Assembly: GCA_010909165.1 (NCBI GenBank)
Contig: MU008164.1
Location: 1,942,001 to 2,006,000, forward strand
DNA from: Anthoceros angustus
Taxonomy: Eukaryota > Streptophyta > Anthocerotopsida > Anthocerotales > Anthocerotaceae
Direction: 5' to 3'
DNA length: 64,000 nt
The notes below the pieces were generated by a model. That model was not told the origin of the DNA. It saw nothing but the letters and a program-made list of their open reading frames with translations, and searched no databases. Of the stretch, positions 46,791 through 55,817 are shown piece after piece (position 1 is the stretch's first letter; each line of letters opens with the position of its first letter). Both the position numbers and the translations under genes were made by a program.

Positions 46791-47155
46791 TCGCTCTCAC
46801 GTGCAGGCTTCGCTCTCACGTGCAGGCTTCGCTCTCACGTGCAGGCTTCGCTCTCACGTGCAGGCTTCGCTCTCACGTGCAGGCTTCGCTCTCACGTGCA
46901 GGCTTCGCTCTCACGTGCAGGCTTCGCTCTCACGTGCAGGCTTCGCTCTCACGTGCAGGCTTCGCTCTCGCTTGCAGGCTTCGCTCTCGCGTGTAGGCTT
47001 CGCTCTCGCGTGCGCCGCTCTCACGTGCGCCGCTCTCACGTGTGCTTTGCTCTCGCGTGTAGGCTTTGCTCTCGCGTGCAGGCTTCGCTCTCGCGTGCAG
47101 GCTTTGCTCTCGCGTGCAGGCTTCGCTCTCCCGTGCAGGCTTCGCTCTCGCGTGA
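46791..47155. repeat. 19-bp minisatellite carrying CACGTG
   Basis: About 19 units of TTCGCTCTCACGTGCAGGC. The first nine units keep CACGTG in exact 19-bp register from 46798 to 46955. Later units mostly read CGCGTG, with two more CACGTG near 47020-47040. CACGTG is the plant G-box bound by bHLH and bZIP factors. Because 19 is not a multiple of 3, the array stays open in several frames, producing spurious 240-270-codon readings. Confidence 0.97.
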
Positions 47156-48491
47156 CAGTGGCTATAACATGCACCTAAGGCTTGTGCATCGTGCAGCATA
47201 TAAGAGGCTCTGCCTAGGCACGGGTTTAGGGTCCCTTGTCTCATTTCTCATCACTCCCCTTCATTACATAACATCTGATGGCCTGGACAAGGCATCTAGG
47301 CCACTCTGGACAAGGCATCTAGGCCACTCTAGACAACCTTCATGCCTCGTCCAGGCCATCATAAGCATTTGGAGTGATACCCCCAATTTCAAACAGAAAA
47401 CCCCACACCTGGGGTCGTGCTTGTGCAATTGCAGTCACAAAAACAAGGCACATGTTCAAGTTTGCGCTCCCACCTCATGGTGGAAGCTCTCAAAATGCCT
47501 ACCTACCAATCATGCTCAACTTAATCTCGAAAGAGCCACAAAGCAGGGCCACCATCCTCCTGTGCTCCAGAGCGTGGCCCCTGCTCTTCCGAGTTCGGAG
47601 GTTGCCTTGATGCAGCCTGAGGGGGAGGAGCCTGCAACGGGGAAGAGGCAGGTGTAGCCGGTTGTGCCATAGCATGGCGAGGTGCAGCTGGCTGCGCCCG
47701 TGGGATTGGAGGGGGAACAAACTGCATTCCCTGCATAAAAGGAAAAGGATGGGGGCGGGGAAAAGGGGAAGGCTGGGCAGGGCCCATCAGAAGGGTCCTC
47801 ACCAAACGTGCCTGTAGTGGCTGGCGCTACTCTAACCACAAGTGGGCAAGAGAAAAAACGTTTGTGTGCATCATCAGCTTCATGAGATCAGTACACTTGA
47901 GGGCCCGCAGCGAACTGTGACATAAAGAAATAGTCCACGGCGGAACTATTTCTTACTGTACAAAACCCTGAAAAGATATGGATGGCCCGTGACAATATGG
48001 GTATTCCATAGTCCTGCGCGCCCTTACTAGGGCATACAATTGTAGAAGAAAAAAAAAACCTCCACAAAGAGTTGTGTGCAAGATGAGCTGCCAAAAGGAG
48101 CTGCCTTTGTGAAGTCGACTGGCTCCCGCAGTTGTAAAGTTTCGGTGCTCTCAGGTACAGACTTAATATGTACATATATGCTCCGTGAGAGTGAGATACC
48201 GTACATATATTACAGGCGTGCAATTGAAGAGGTGCTGGTGGTTGACGGCTCACCGTTCTTTACCGTGGTGTGGAGTGAGCGAAACTTGGGGTAACGTGGC
48301 CGATGACGAAGGCAACGGCAGCACCACAAAGCAACGTTCGCAGAACACGGCACGCGTTGCGGACGGCAGCGCAATCACTTCGTGCGGACAACTGTGGAAC
48401 AATTCTCACGACAGGAGTCTGGAACTCTGTGCATCTCCGGCAGGCTTTGGCTGCGGTGATTTGATCGCAGGCTGTGGTCTGTGTCCGGAAA
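47156..48491. promoter_or_regulatory. heme oxygenase upstream region
   Basis: Includes a 25-bp tandem duplication at about 47282-47330 (GACAAGGCATCTAGGCCACT), a Pro-rich antisense frame at 47521-47805 with no recognised domain, repeat B copy 1 at 47870-48020, and the presumed promoter. Confidence 0.35.
47870..48020 (+). repeat. dispersed repeat B, copy 1 (with hairpin)
   Basis: Matches 51100-51275 in flanks and order. The hairpin arms are AAGAAATAGT (47925-47934) and ACTATTTCTT (47945-47954). Confidence 0.8.
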
Positions 48492-49759
48492 ATGGCGCTG
48501 GTGGTGGGAGAGCTGCAAAGTTGCCTGCGGCTGGGGATCTCTAGCGCAAATTGCAGTTCCCGGGGGCCTTGTAGCAGCGCAGATAGTGCGCCTCGGCAGA
48601 GAGTGCGGTGCCAAACGGGTCACTTGCAATGGGGGATTGCAACCAGGAAGGTGCAGGAAGGGGGAGCGGAATTGCATAGGGCAGAGGGAAGGCGCAGGGT
48701 TGGCGGATTGCATTTGCAGGAGGAGAGATTAGGGTGCTCGGTGGTAGTGAGGGCGACGCGGGATACCGCCGCGCAGCCCGCGGGGTTGAAGGCGGCCAGG
48801 TATCCTGGAGAGAAGAAAGGGTTTGTGGAGGAGATGCGGTTTGTGGCCATGAAGCTGCATACTAAGGATCAGGCTAAGGAAGGGGAGCAGGAGGCGCAGA
48901 CTCCGGTGGCCAAGTGGGTGCCGACGGTGGATGGTTACATACAGTTTCTGGTGGACAGCAAGAAGGTGTACGATACCATGGAGAAGATTGTGGAGGAGGC
49001 AGCGGATCCATCATGTAGGATTTTTGTCGTGTTTCTTTCACATTGATGTTGGGAGAGTTGTGGAGGCATGTATACTGCCATGGTGGATGAGGTGTTGGAT
49101 TGTTGTTGGCATGCTGGTTTCTGAGGGCCAGGAGGTCTGTTGTTTGCGTGAAGATGCTGTGTTTAGGAACACAGGATTGGAAAGATCAGCAGCTTTGGAA
49201 CAGGATTTGGAGTGGTTCAGGAGTGAAGGTCATGACATCCCTGAGCCTGGCCCTGCAGGAAGGGATTATGCTGATTACTTGCTCAATCTGGCCAAGGAAG
49301 ATCCGCCAGCGTTCATTTGCCACTACTACAATGTGTACTTCGCCCACACTGCTGGTGGCCGTTTCATTGGTAAAAAGGTAATGCACGGAGAACCACCATA
49401 TCCCCTGCCATCTCCTGGCCACAGCAGTGGTATTCAATGATGCGTGCTGTGCTGCAGATAGCGGACGATCTTCTTGACGGACGAACGTTGGAATTCTACA
49501 AGTGGAATGGAGATGTGAAGGAGCACTTGGCTGCTGTGAAGGAAAAGCTGAACAAGGTTGCTGAGGTAGGCGGCTAGGGTACTTACTCTTGTATATGTTG
49601 TACTGAAACAGCTTGCCAACGGCCCACATTCTGATCATTAACTCTCCTTGCGGTCAACAGGAATGGTCAAGAGCAGCTAAGAACCATTGTTTGGAGGAGA
49701 CGGAGTTGTCGTTCTCGTACTCAGGAAAATTGTTGCGTCTGATAGCAACAGCGCAGTAA
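48492..49759 (+). CDS. HO1: plastid heme oxygenase (HY1/HO1 type), four exons
   Basis: Opens heme to biliverdin IXalpha, Fe2+ and CO using ferredoxin; the first committed step to the phytochrome chromophore. Exons 48492-49014, 49154-49377, 49458-49565 and 49661-49759 join in phase to 317 residues. The first ~90 residues are a Ser/Arg-rich, weakly conserved plastid transit peptide; the ATG at 48492 is preferred over the upstream non-ATG extension. Family blocks: FVEEMRFVAMKLHTKDQA (the LHT His is the proximal heme ligand), PTVDGYIQFLVDSKKVYDT, FRNTGLERS, CHYYNVYFAHTAGGRFIGKK (distal Gly-rich helix), EFYKWNGDVKEHLAAVKEKL and the C-terminal EETELSFSYSGKLLRLIA. All key features are present. It sits between two copies of repeats A and B. 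Confidence 0.95.
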
Positions 49760-50269
49760 CTGGACGGCATTCAACATCGCAAGAGAAGTTCCGTCGCGGT
49801 GACCACTGCCATCTCACATGCTCGTCTGTGTGTCAGCTTCTGGGTTTATCACCTGCAGAAATGGCCTTCTGCTGTTGGCTGCTCTGCTCTGTAAAATATT
49901 GGTTGATCTGCACTCTAACGTGAAGTCTCCTGCAGTACTTCACGTGCTTTCCAAGCCATCACGTGATCGTACCCACGTGATATCTTCTTTCGGCATATTC
50001 CAAAATGGCAAAGAAGTTCAGAGAGTGACTGCATCCGCGGTATTTTAGTTTTCTCGTCTGACGGCCCGGAAATTTCGTCCTCTAACAGAAACCAGCAAAA
50101 AGTCATTGCAAGTTGATTGCAGGTTAATCGGCCATTCCCCTGAGGCGGTTAGTAAAAAGGAAATCTCGTCCATTGAACATTCGGTCTTATAACATAAATG
50201 CAGTTGTTGTTGTCTTGTCTAAAAATGTAGTGGATATGAATATAGTTGTTGGATATGAATAAAGTTGTT
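49760..50269. other. 3' flank of heme oxygenase
   Basis: Presumed 3' UTR and spacer. Contains three ACGTG words around 49937-49976, two of them CACGTGAT. No gene was seen. Confidence 0.35.
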
Positions 50270-50580
50270 GTCTGTGGAATACCGATCTGGTCACACGGGA
50301 GCGCGTGTGTGACTTTCTTTTTTTGGGGTGTACACTACGGAAATATGCCACGGCATTTTCAGATACTTGCGTATAATATATGTATAATAACTTGCGTATA
50401 ATACATGTATAATATGTACCACATCAGAAGCACGCGGGGAGAAACTTTCTATCACACGATCAGACACATGGTGTTCCGATTGTGTATTGCACATGTTTTC
50501 TTGTTTAGGGTTTTAGGGTTTCGATCCCATCAACACACATACATGTTAAACATGCGGGCAAGACACACATACACAAATTT
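50270..50580 (+). repeat. dispersed repeat A, copy 2
   Basis: Direct partner of 46480-46780. Confidence 0.8.
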
Positions 50581-50905
50581 TGTTACATGGCGTGTATGAT
50601 GAAGCACGCCGTGGGCGTGGACAGGGATCACCATGCTGCGTTATGTAGTCCAGCAGGCCCTTTGAACTGTACGCTTGTGCACTGCAAGCTTTTTTTGGTG
50701 CAAGCCTTGTATGTGTGCGACTGTTTTCATGGAAGCCCTTCTCTGTTGGTCCTTCTGGTACAAGCTTGTTTCCGGGTAGTTAGTGCTATGTGAAATCGCA
50801 CCCATATCTGAGCCTAGGAAAGCGTTGTACAGCGACAGAAGTGCCAAACACTGCAGCCTTGCACGTAAGGGCAAACGCACTCAGCCGCGCCGCAAACACA
50901 GACGA

Positions 50906-51057
50906 TGATCGGAGATGGCATAGTACGTGTCGCAATGGCACGGCAACGCAAATGACCTAAACGCAACCCTAACAAATTGTGGATGCCGCATGATCGGAGA
51001 TGGCATAGTACGTGTCGCAATGGCACGGCAACGCAAATGACCTAAACGCAACCCTAA
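50906..51057. repeat. 85-bp-period tandem duplication
   Basis: Two ~67-bp near-identical blocks (TGATCGGAGATGGCATAGTA start) at 50906 and 50991, each ending in CGCAACCCTAA, a telo-box-like word. Confidence 0.92.
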
Positions 51058-51099
51058 ACCCGAGAGAAGAAAAGTTTCTGTATATCGTGGAATCTTTTT

Positions 51100-51275
51100 G
51101 TGCATCATGGGGTAGGTTGACAACATTGGGACACCGGGGGGCCGCAGCCCCAACCGATGTGGTCATGCGTGACATACCGAAATAGTTCCGCCGTATGCGG
51201 CAGGACTATTTCTTTCTGTCCACAACCCTAAAAAAATATGGATGCCGCGTGACCAGATTGATATTCCATAGTTAT
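51100..51275 (+). repeat. dispersed repeat B, copy 2 (hairpin interior inverted)
   Basis: Arms GAAATAGT (51179-51186) and ACTATTTC (51205-51212). The sequence between the arms is the reverse complement of that in copy 1 plus 7-8 extra bases, while the flanks are in the same orientation. Confidence 0.8.
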
Positions 51276-52033
51276 CTTCTTACAATCTAGTGGACATAAA
51301 TACAGCAATTGTTGGTCATATACTGGACCGAGTTCAAATTGGTCAGTACATTGGACCGAGTTCAAATGTCGGTATGACTTTCTACTGGACCGAGTTTAAA
51401 AAGACCTACAATTGCAGACCATCATTGTTGCGATCAGAAACGGGTTGTACTAACATTTGCACTGGTTCTAGAGGAGCGGTCAAATTTCCTCAACAGATTG
51501 CATTGTATTTTCCTCAACCTGAGACTGTGCGCTCTCTGCAGAAATGTCTCGCTTTGTGTGTTTTCATTGGAAGTGTGTTTTCTGTTTGTGTGAGCCTTGT
51601 GGAGGTCAGAATTGAGTTCAGCCCTGATGGCCATGTTTGTGTTTGAGTCTTATTAAAACCACAGGTGTTCGTGTGAACGTGTGCGTTGCAGTAGGGGACA
51701 GGAACGTGGTGTTGAAAAGAGTGTAAGAAGTCTGCCTGTTGCCTGCTAGTGTGTCGTGAGTTTGTGTGAGATGCTGTCGTCTTTTCCATTTCTGACCTCA
51801 CGACCAGGGCAAGGGGGCCAGGCCTCACTTCCACTGAAAACACACAAAGCAGACATTTCTGCAGCCAGCATTTGCTTCAACAGTAATATGTACAGCTAAG
51901 TAACCTCCCTTTGTACATGCCATTCTACATTGTTTTGGTCTACAGTTTGCCATATGTTACCTTACATAAGATTCTACCTTTTTGTATGAAATCACATTCC
52001 TTATTTGTACTAGCTCCCTCAGGCTACAGCCCC
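51276..52033. other. 3' flank of PPR gene 1
   Basis: CTGGACCGAGTT(C/T)AAA occurs two or three times at 51320-51400. No gene was seen. Confidence 0.4.
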
Positions 52034-55000
52034 TTAGGTGGCCAGAGAGAGACCCACGCAGTTTCCTCTCTTGGTTTCGGAAACGAGCTGCTTCAGCCTT
52101 GAATATATACCTTCACTCTCGAGATGCTTTTCGTCCCCAACCAGAAAGCTATGCACCAGTCCGTCCATGTCTGTCCACCGGCTCTGCCCTGGTTGCTTCC
52201 ATGCTCCAAGTCCTTTCCTCCTAGCCTGCATCTCCTGTGCCTCCTCCCACATCTGGGCACCGGTGTATATGTTTGACATCAACACATACGCTTCAGCATC
52301 CTTTTCGTCTATCTTCACTGCTTCATGGAAAGCATGGAGTCCCACCTCCACGTTGCTCCACTTCCGACAAGCACCCAACAGTGTGTGCCAAGTTGCAGCA
52401 TGAGGCAGACCAGGCATTGTTTTTGCCACTGCAAGTGCCTCGTCCAGATGACCTGCACGACCCAGGAGATCTACCATGCAGGTGTAGTGCTCTGCAGATG
52501 GAGTGATGCCATAGTGTCTGCTCATAGCCTCAAAGTACTCTTGTCCCTTGTTCACAAGACCGGCATGACTGCATACTGTCAGGACACTGAGGAATGTGAC
52601 GCCATCTGGTTGTATGGCATTCTCCTTCATTTTGTGAACCAAGTCGAAGACCACTTCACTGGCTCCTTGACGGGCATATCCTGCAATAAGCGCACTCCAA
52701 ATGACGACATCTCTTTGAGCCAATCTATCAAACACTAGCTGTGCGTCAACCATGCTCCCAGACTTTGCATACATGCTCATCAAACTGAGGGCTACTATGG
52801 GATCTGTTTCCAGACCTTGTTCTTTGATCTCAGAATGAAGTTGCCTTCCCGAATGCAACGCTGCTACATTTGCACATGCCTGTAGGAGGCACACAAATGT
52901 CACAGAGTTGGGTAGGATTGTGCTTTCTTCTCGCATACTTCTGTACAGATGAAGGGCTTCCTCATCCATGCCCTGCTGGGAATATCCAGCTATCAGTGCT
53001 GTCCAGGTCACCACATTTTTTTCAACGAGCCCATCAAACACGCCCTGGGCATCCACAAGGCTGCCACATTTGGCATACATGTTCACCAGACTGCAACCTA
53101 CAACCGTGTCAGTTTGAAGTCCCTGTTCTCCAACCTGTGCATGAACCAGCTTCCCCGTTTCCAAAGCCGAAGCACCTACACTTGCACATGCCTGGAGGAG
53201 GCACACAAAGGTCACAGGATCGATTGGAGTGATACCTTCCCTCCGCATACCACTGTAGAGATGGAGGGCTTCCTCAACCATGCCTTGCTGGGAATATCCT
53301 GCTATCAGAGTAGTCCATGTCGCGACATCTTTCTGGACAAGTGTGTCAAACACGCACTGTGCATCCTCTAGGCTGCCGCACTTTGCATACATGTTCATCA
53401 GGCTGCAACTTATAAACAAATCAGCCTGAAGCATTTGTTCCCCAATCTGAGCATGCAGCTGCCTTCCCTTCTCCAAAGCCAGGATACCCACGTTCGCACA
53501 TGCCTGTAGCAGGCACACAAATGTCACCGAATTGGGTGGAGTGATCCCTTCTTGTTCCATAGCACTGTAGATTTGAAGGGCTTCCTCACCCATGCCCTGC
53601 TGGGAGTATCCTGCTATCAGAGCGGTCCACGTCACTACATCTTTTTTACCGAGCCTGTCAAACACGAGCTTAGCGTCCTGTACACTGCCGCACTTTGCAT
53701 ACATGTTGACCAGGCCACAACTTACAAACACATCACCCTGAAGCCCTTGTTCTCGAATCTGTGCATGGAGTTGCTTCCCCTTCTCCAGAGCTGGGACACC
53801 CACACATGCACATGCCTGCAAGAGGCACACAAACGTAACAGAGTTGGGTGGAGCAATGCATTCTTCTTGCATTGCACTGTACAGCTGAAGTGCTTCCTTT
53901 CCCCTACCCTGCTGGGAATACCCTGCTATGAGAGCGGTCCATGTCACCACATCTTTCTGCGAAAGTCCGTCAAACACGCTCCCAGCATCCTCAAGGCTGC
54001 CACACTTTGCATACATGTGAACCAGGCTACAACCTACAACCACATCATCCTGAAATCCATGTTCTCGAAGCTGTGCATGAAGCAGCCTCCCATCCTCCAA
54101 AGCCGGGGCTCCCACTGCAGCACATGCCTGTAGAAGGCACACAAATGTCACGGAATTAGGTCTCAAAATGCCTTCTCCTTGCATCACACTGTAAAGGTAG
54201 AGGGATTCCGCAGCCATGCCTTGCTGGGAATATCCTGCTATCATGGCATTCCATGTCACCACATCCTTGTGGACAAGCCCATCAAACACTCTTCGAGCAT
54301 ATTTCAAACTGTTACACTTTGCATACATATCCACCAAGCAATTAGTAACAAATAGAGTAGGCTCATTCCCACTGGCCAGCACGTCAGCATGCACCTGCTG
54401 ACCAGTTTTTAAGTCTGCTCCCCTTGCACAAGCCTGCAAGACTGCTACAAACACGTGGCCATCTGCCTTCACAGTCGACTTGCGCATCTGATTATATAGT
54501 TGTATGGCCTGCTTAGCTTGCCCATGTCTAACATATGAGGAAATTATGGAAGACCACATGTAGGCATTTGGTTCTGCAACCTTGGTGAACACATCCATCG
54601 CTTCTTGCAACCTGCCATGAGAGGCATACATTCTTAGGATATGGTTGCACAAGAACCTATCCGATTGATACCCCTTCCTCACACTGAGAACATGGACCCG
54701 GCGACCCAGAACCAGATCCTTGTTCACCACACAGTTTTTCAGGACAGTATGAAACAGAGATTGCGGAATCTGACAGTCTGTCTGCACCAGAACTCCCAGA
54801 GCCTCAACAGCCTCAGACAGCTGCCCCTGCTCACACAGTTTGCTCACTGTTTCACCATCCACGATCCCTTCATATCCTGGAGATCTGCAAGGGTCAGGAT
54901 CATCCGTCAAGGTCCAGTTGAATGTAGAGGCAGGCCGTCCCACCTGCATTTCGAAAGCAGCATGCTGTACATCCACCCAACCTGGCTTGTAGAATATACG

Positions 55001-55219
55001 GTCCGAAACAGACTGTCTCCAAAAGAGCTCACGGGGCCCATACTCACTGCTGCAGCTCCTGGAGACGCTCATTCCTGTTACCAATTCAGACCTTGAAGAC
55101 AGGCTAGCGGGACCTGTAGTCCCATCAATTTTCCTCTGCCTGACCCAGAAAAGCTGTTGCCAGCGTCGACTTCTGTGTGAACGAAGTGAAACGACCCTGG
55201 CAGCCATGATAAACATCAT
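52034..55219 (-). CDS. PLS-class PPR protein with E domain (PPR gene 1)
   Basis: Intronless frame, 1,061 codons. The first in-frame Met gives MMFIMAARVV; MAARVVSL at 55207 aligns with the start of the paralogue at 55818 and is equally plausible. The N-terminus is Arg/Ser-rich (organelle targeting likely). From residue ~170, tandem PPR motifs repeat in ~100-residue blocks (P, L and S motifs), each with a MYAKC or MYAS box (seven in all), e.g. CSLVNMYAKCGSLVDAQ and KDVVTWTALIAGYSQQGM. The last ~100 residues form an E/E+-type extension (PGQSRWTDMDGLVHSFLVGD, EGIYSRLKQLVSE) with no DYW deaminase domain. PLS-E proteins specify organellar C-to-U editing sites, usually with a separate DYW partner. 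Target not predicted. Arranged head-to-head with PPR gene 2. Confidence 0.93.
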   Translation of the reverse strand: MMFIMAARVVSLRSHRSRRWQQLFWVRQRKIDGTTGPASLSSRSELVTGMSVSRSCSSEYGPRELFWRQSVSDRIFYKPGWVDVQHAAFEMQVGRPASTFNWTLTDDPDPCRSPGYEGIVDGETVSKLCEQGQLSEAVEALGVLVQTDCQIPQSLFHTVLKNCVVNKDLVLGRRVHVLSVRKGYQSDRFLCNHILRMYASHGRLQEAMDVFTKVAEPNAYMWSSIISSYVRHGQAKQAIQLYNQMRKSTVKADGHVFVAVLQACARGADLKTGQQVHADVLASGNEPTLFVTNCLVDMYAKCNSLKYARRVFDGLVHKDVVTWNAMIAGYSQQGMAAESLYLYSVMQGEGILRPNSVTFVCLLQACAAVGAPALEDGRLLHAQLREHGFQDDVVVGCSLVHMYAKCGSLEDAGSVFDGLSQKDVVTWTALIAGYSQQGRGKEALQLYSAMQEECIAPPNSVTFVCLLQACACVGVPALEKGKQLHAQIREQGLQGDVFVSCGLVNMYAKCGSVQDAKLVFDRLGKKDVVTWTALIAGYSQQGMGEEALQIYSAMEQEGITPPNSVTFVCLLQACANVGILALEKGRQLHAQIGEQMLQADLFISCSLMNMYAKCGSLEDAQCVFDTLVQKDVATWTTLIAGYSQQGMVEEALHLYSGMRREGITPIDPVTFVCLLQACASVGASALETGKLVHAQVGEQGLQTDTVVGCSLVNMYAKCGSLVDAQGVFDGLVEKNVVTWTALIAGYSQQGMDEEALHLYRSMREESTILPNSVTFVCLLQACANVAALHSGRQLHSEIKEQGLETDPIVALSLMSMYAKSGSMVDAQLVFDRLAQRDVVIWSALIAGYARQGASEVVFDLVHKMKENAIQPDGVTFLSVLTVCSHAGLVNKGQEYFEAMSRHYGITPSAEHYTCMVDLLGRAGHLDEALAVAKTMPGLPHAATWHTLLGACRKWSNVEVGLHAFHEAVKIDEKDAEAYVLMSNIYTGAQMWEEAQEMQARRKGLGAWKQPGQSRWTDMDGLVHSFLVGDEKHLESEGIYSRLKQLVSETKRGNCVGLSLAT

Positions 55220-55817
55220 CGCTGCATCGTCCTCCAGTCACATCACGTTACAGAGCAGTCATCTTCATGGTTCCGACTTGCGTGCACAAACTTTGACGTC
55301 TGTTGGCAAACACGAGCCTGTCCTGCCACGAGACCACAACCCAGCTCCAGCGAGCCAGCAGTTGCGCCCGTTGCGCTATTGATACCCTGCAGATCCATAA
55401 GTGGTGGCAGGAAATTCCTGCTTCTGCAACCTCAGCAACAAGTTTTGCAGCAGACATCTCAATTTGTTACCAAACTCGTCAGACCACCTCCTGCTGCAAT
55501 GCTCCACAGCTCATAATCCATGTATGTGTCCCTGCTCGTGAATTGGTAGGGACAAAACTCTAGTTTGTGCCCGTTTTCTGTGGGAACAGTACGACCGCTC
55601 AAAGCTCGACATCGTGATGGGCAACGAAAGGTGAGTCAAACGCTGGTGTGGGTGGCCTCCAGCTAACAAGTTCCTCTGCAAAGATCCCGTGAGATGCAGC
55701 AGCGATCGTTAGTAGGGCTACTGGATATCAAGTTCGCACCTTGCATGCCCCGTGTGCTGGAGCTGGATTGTGGTGTCAGGCCCGAGTCCATGGGTTCAGT
55801 GTGCGCCTCTGTGAATC
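55220..55817. promoter_or_regulatory. shared upstream region of the two PPR genes
   Basis: 598 bp between divergent start codons. The word ATCATGGC(C/T)GCCAGGGT at both ends marks the homologous starts. No other gene was supported, so both promoters must lie here or overlap. Confidence 0.6.

Noticed and set aside
46791..47155. CRISPR-like array
   Set aside because: The units are contiguous 19-mers with no spacers, in a plant nuclear genome.
46453..47657. Overlapping long open frames (240-270 codons) with a repeating Arg/Ser/Ala peptide
   Set aside because: They are produced by the 19-bp minisatellite, which stays open in several frames on both strands; no start context, domain or codon bias supports a protein.
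52870..54400. Plus-strand Cys/His-rich frames
   Set aside because: They are antisense shadows of the PPR repeats.
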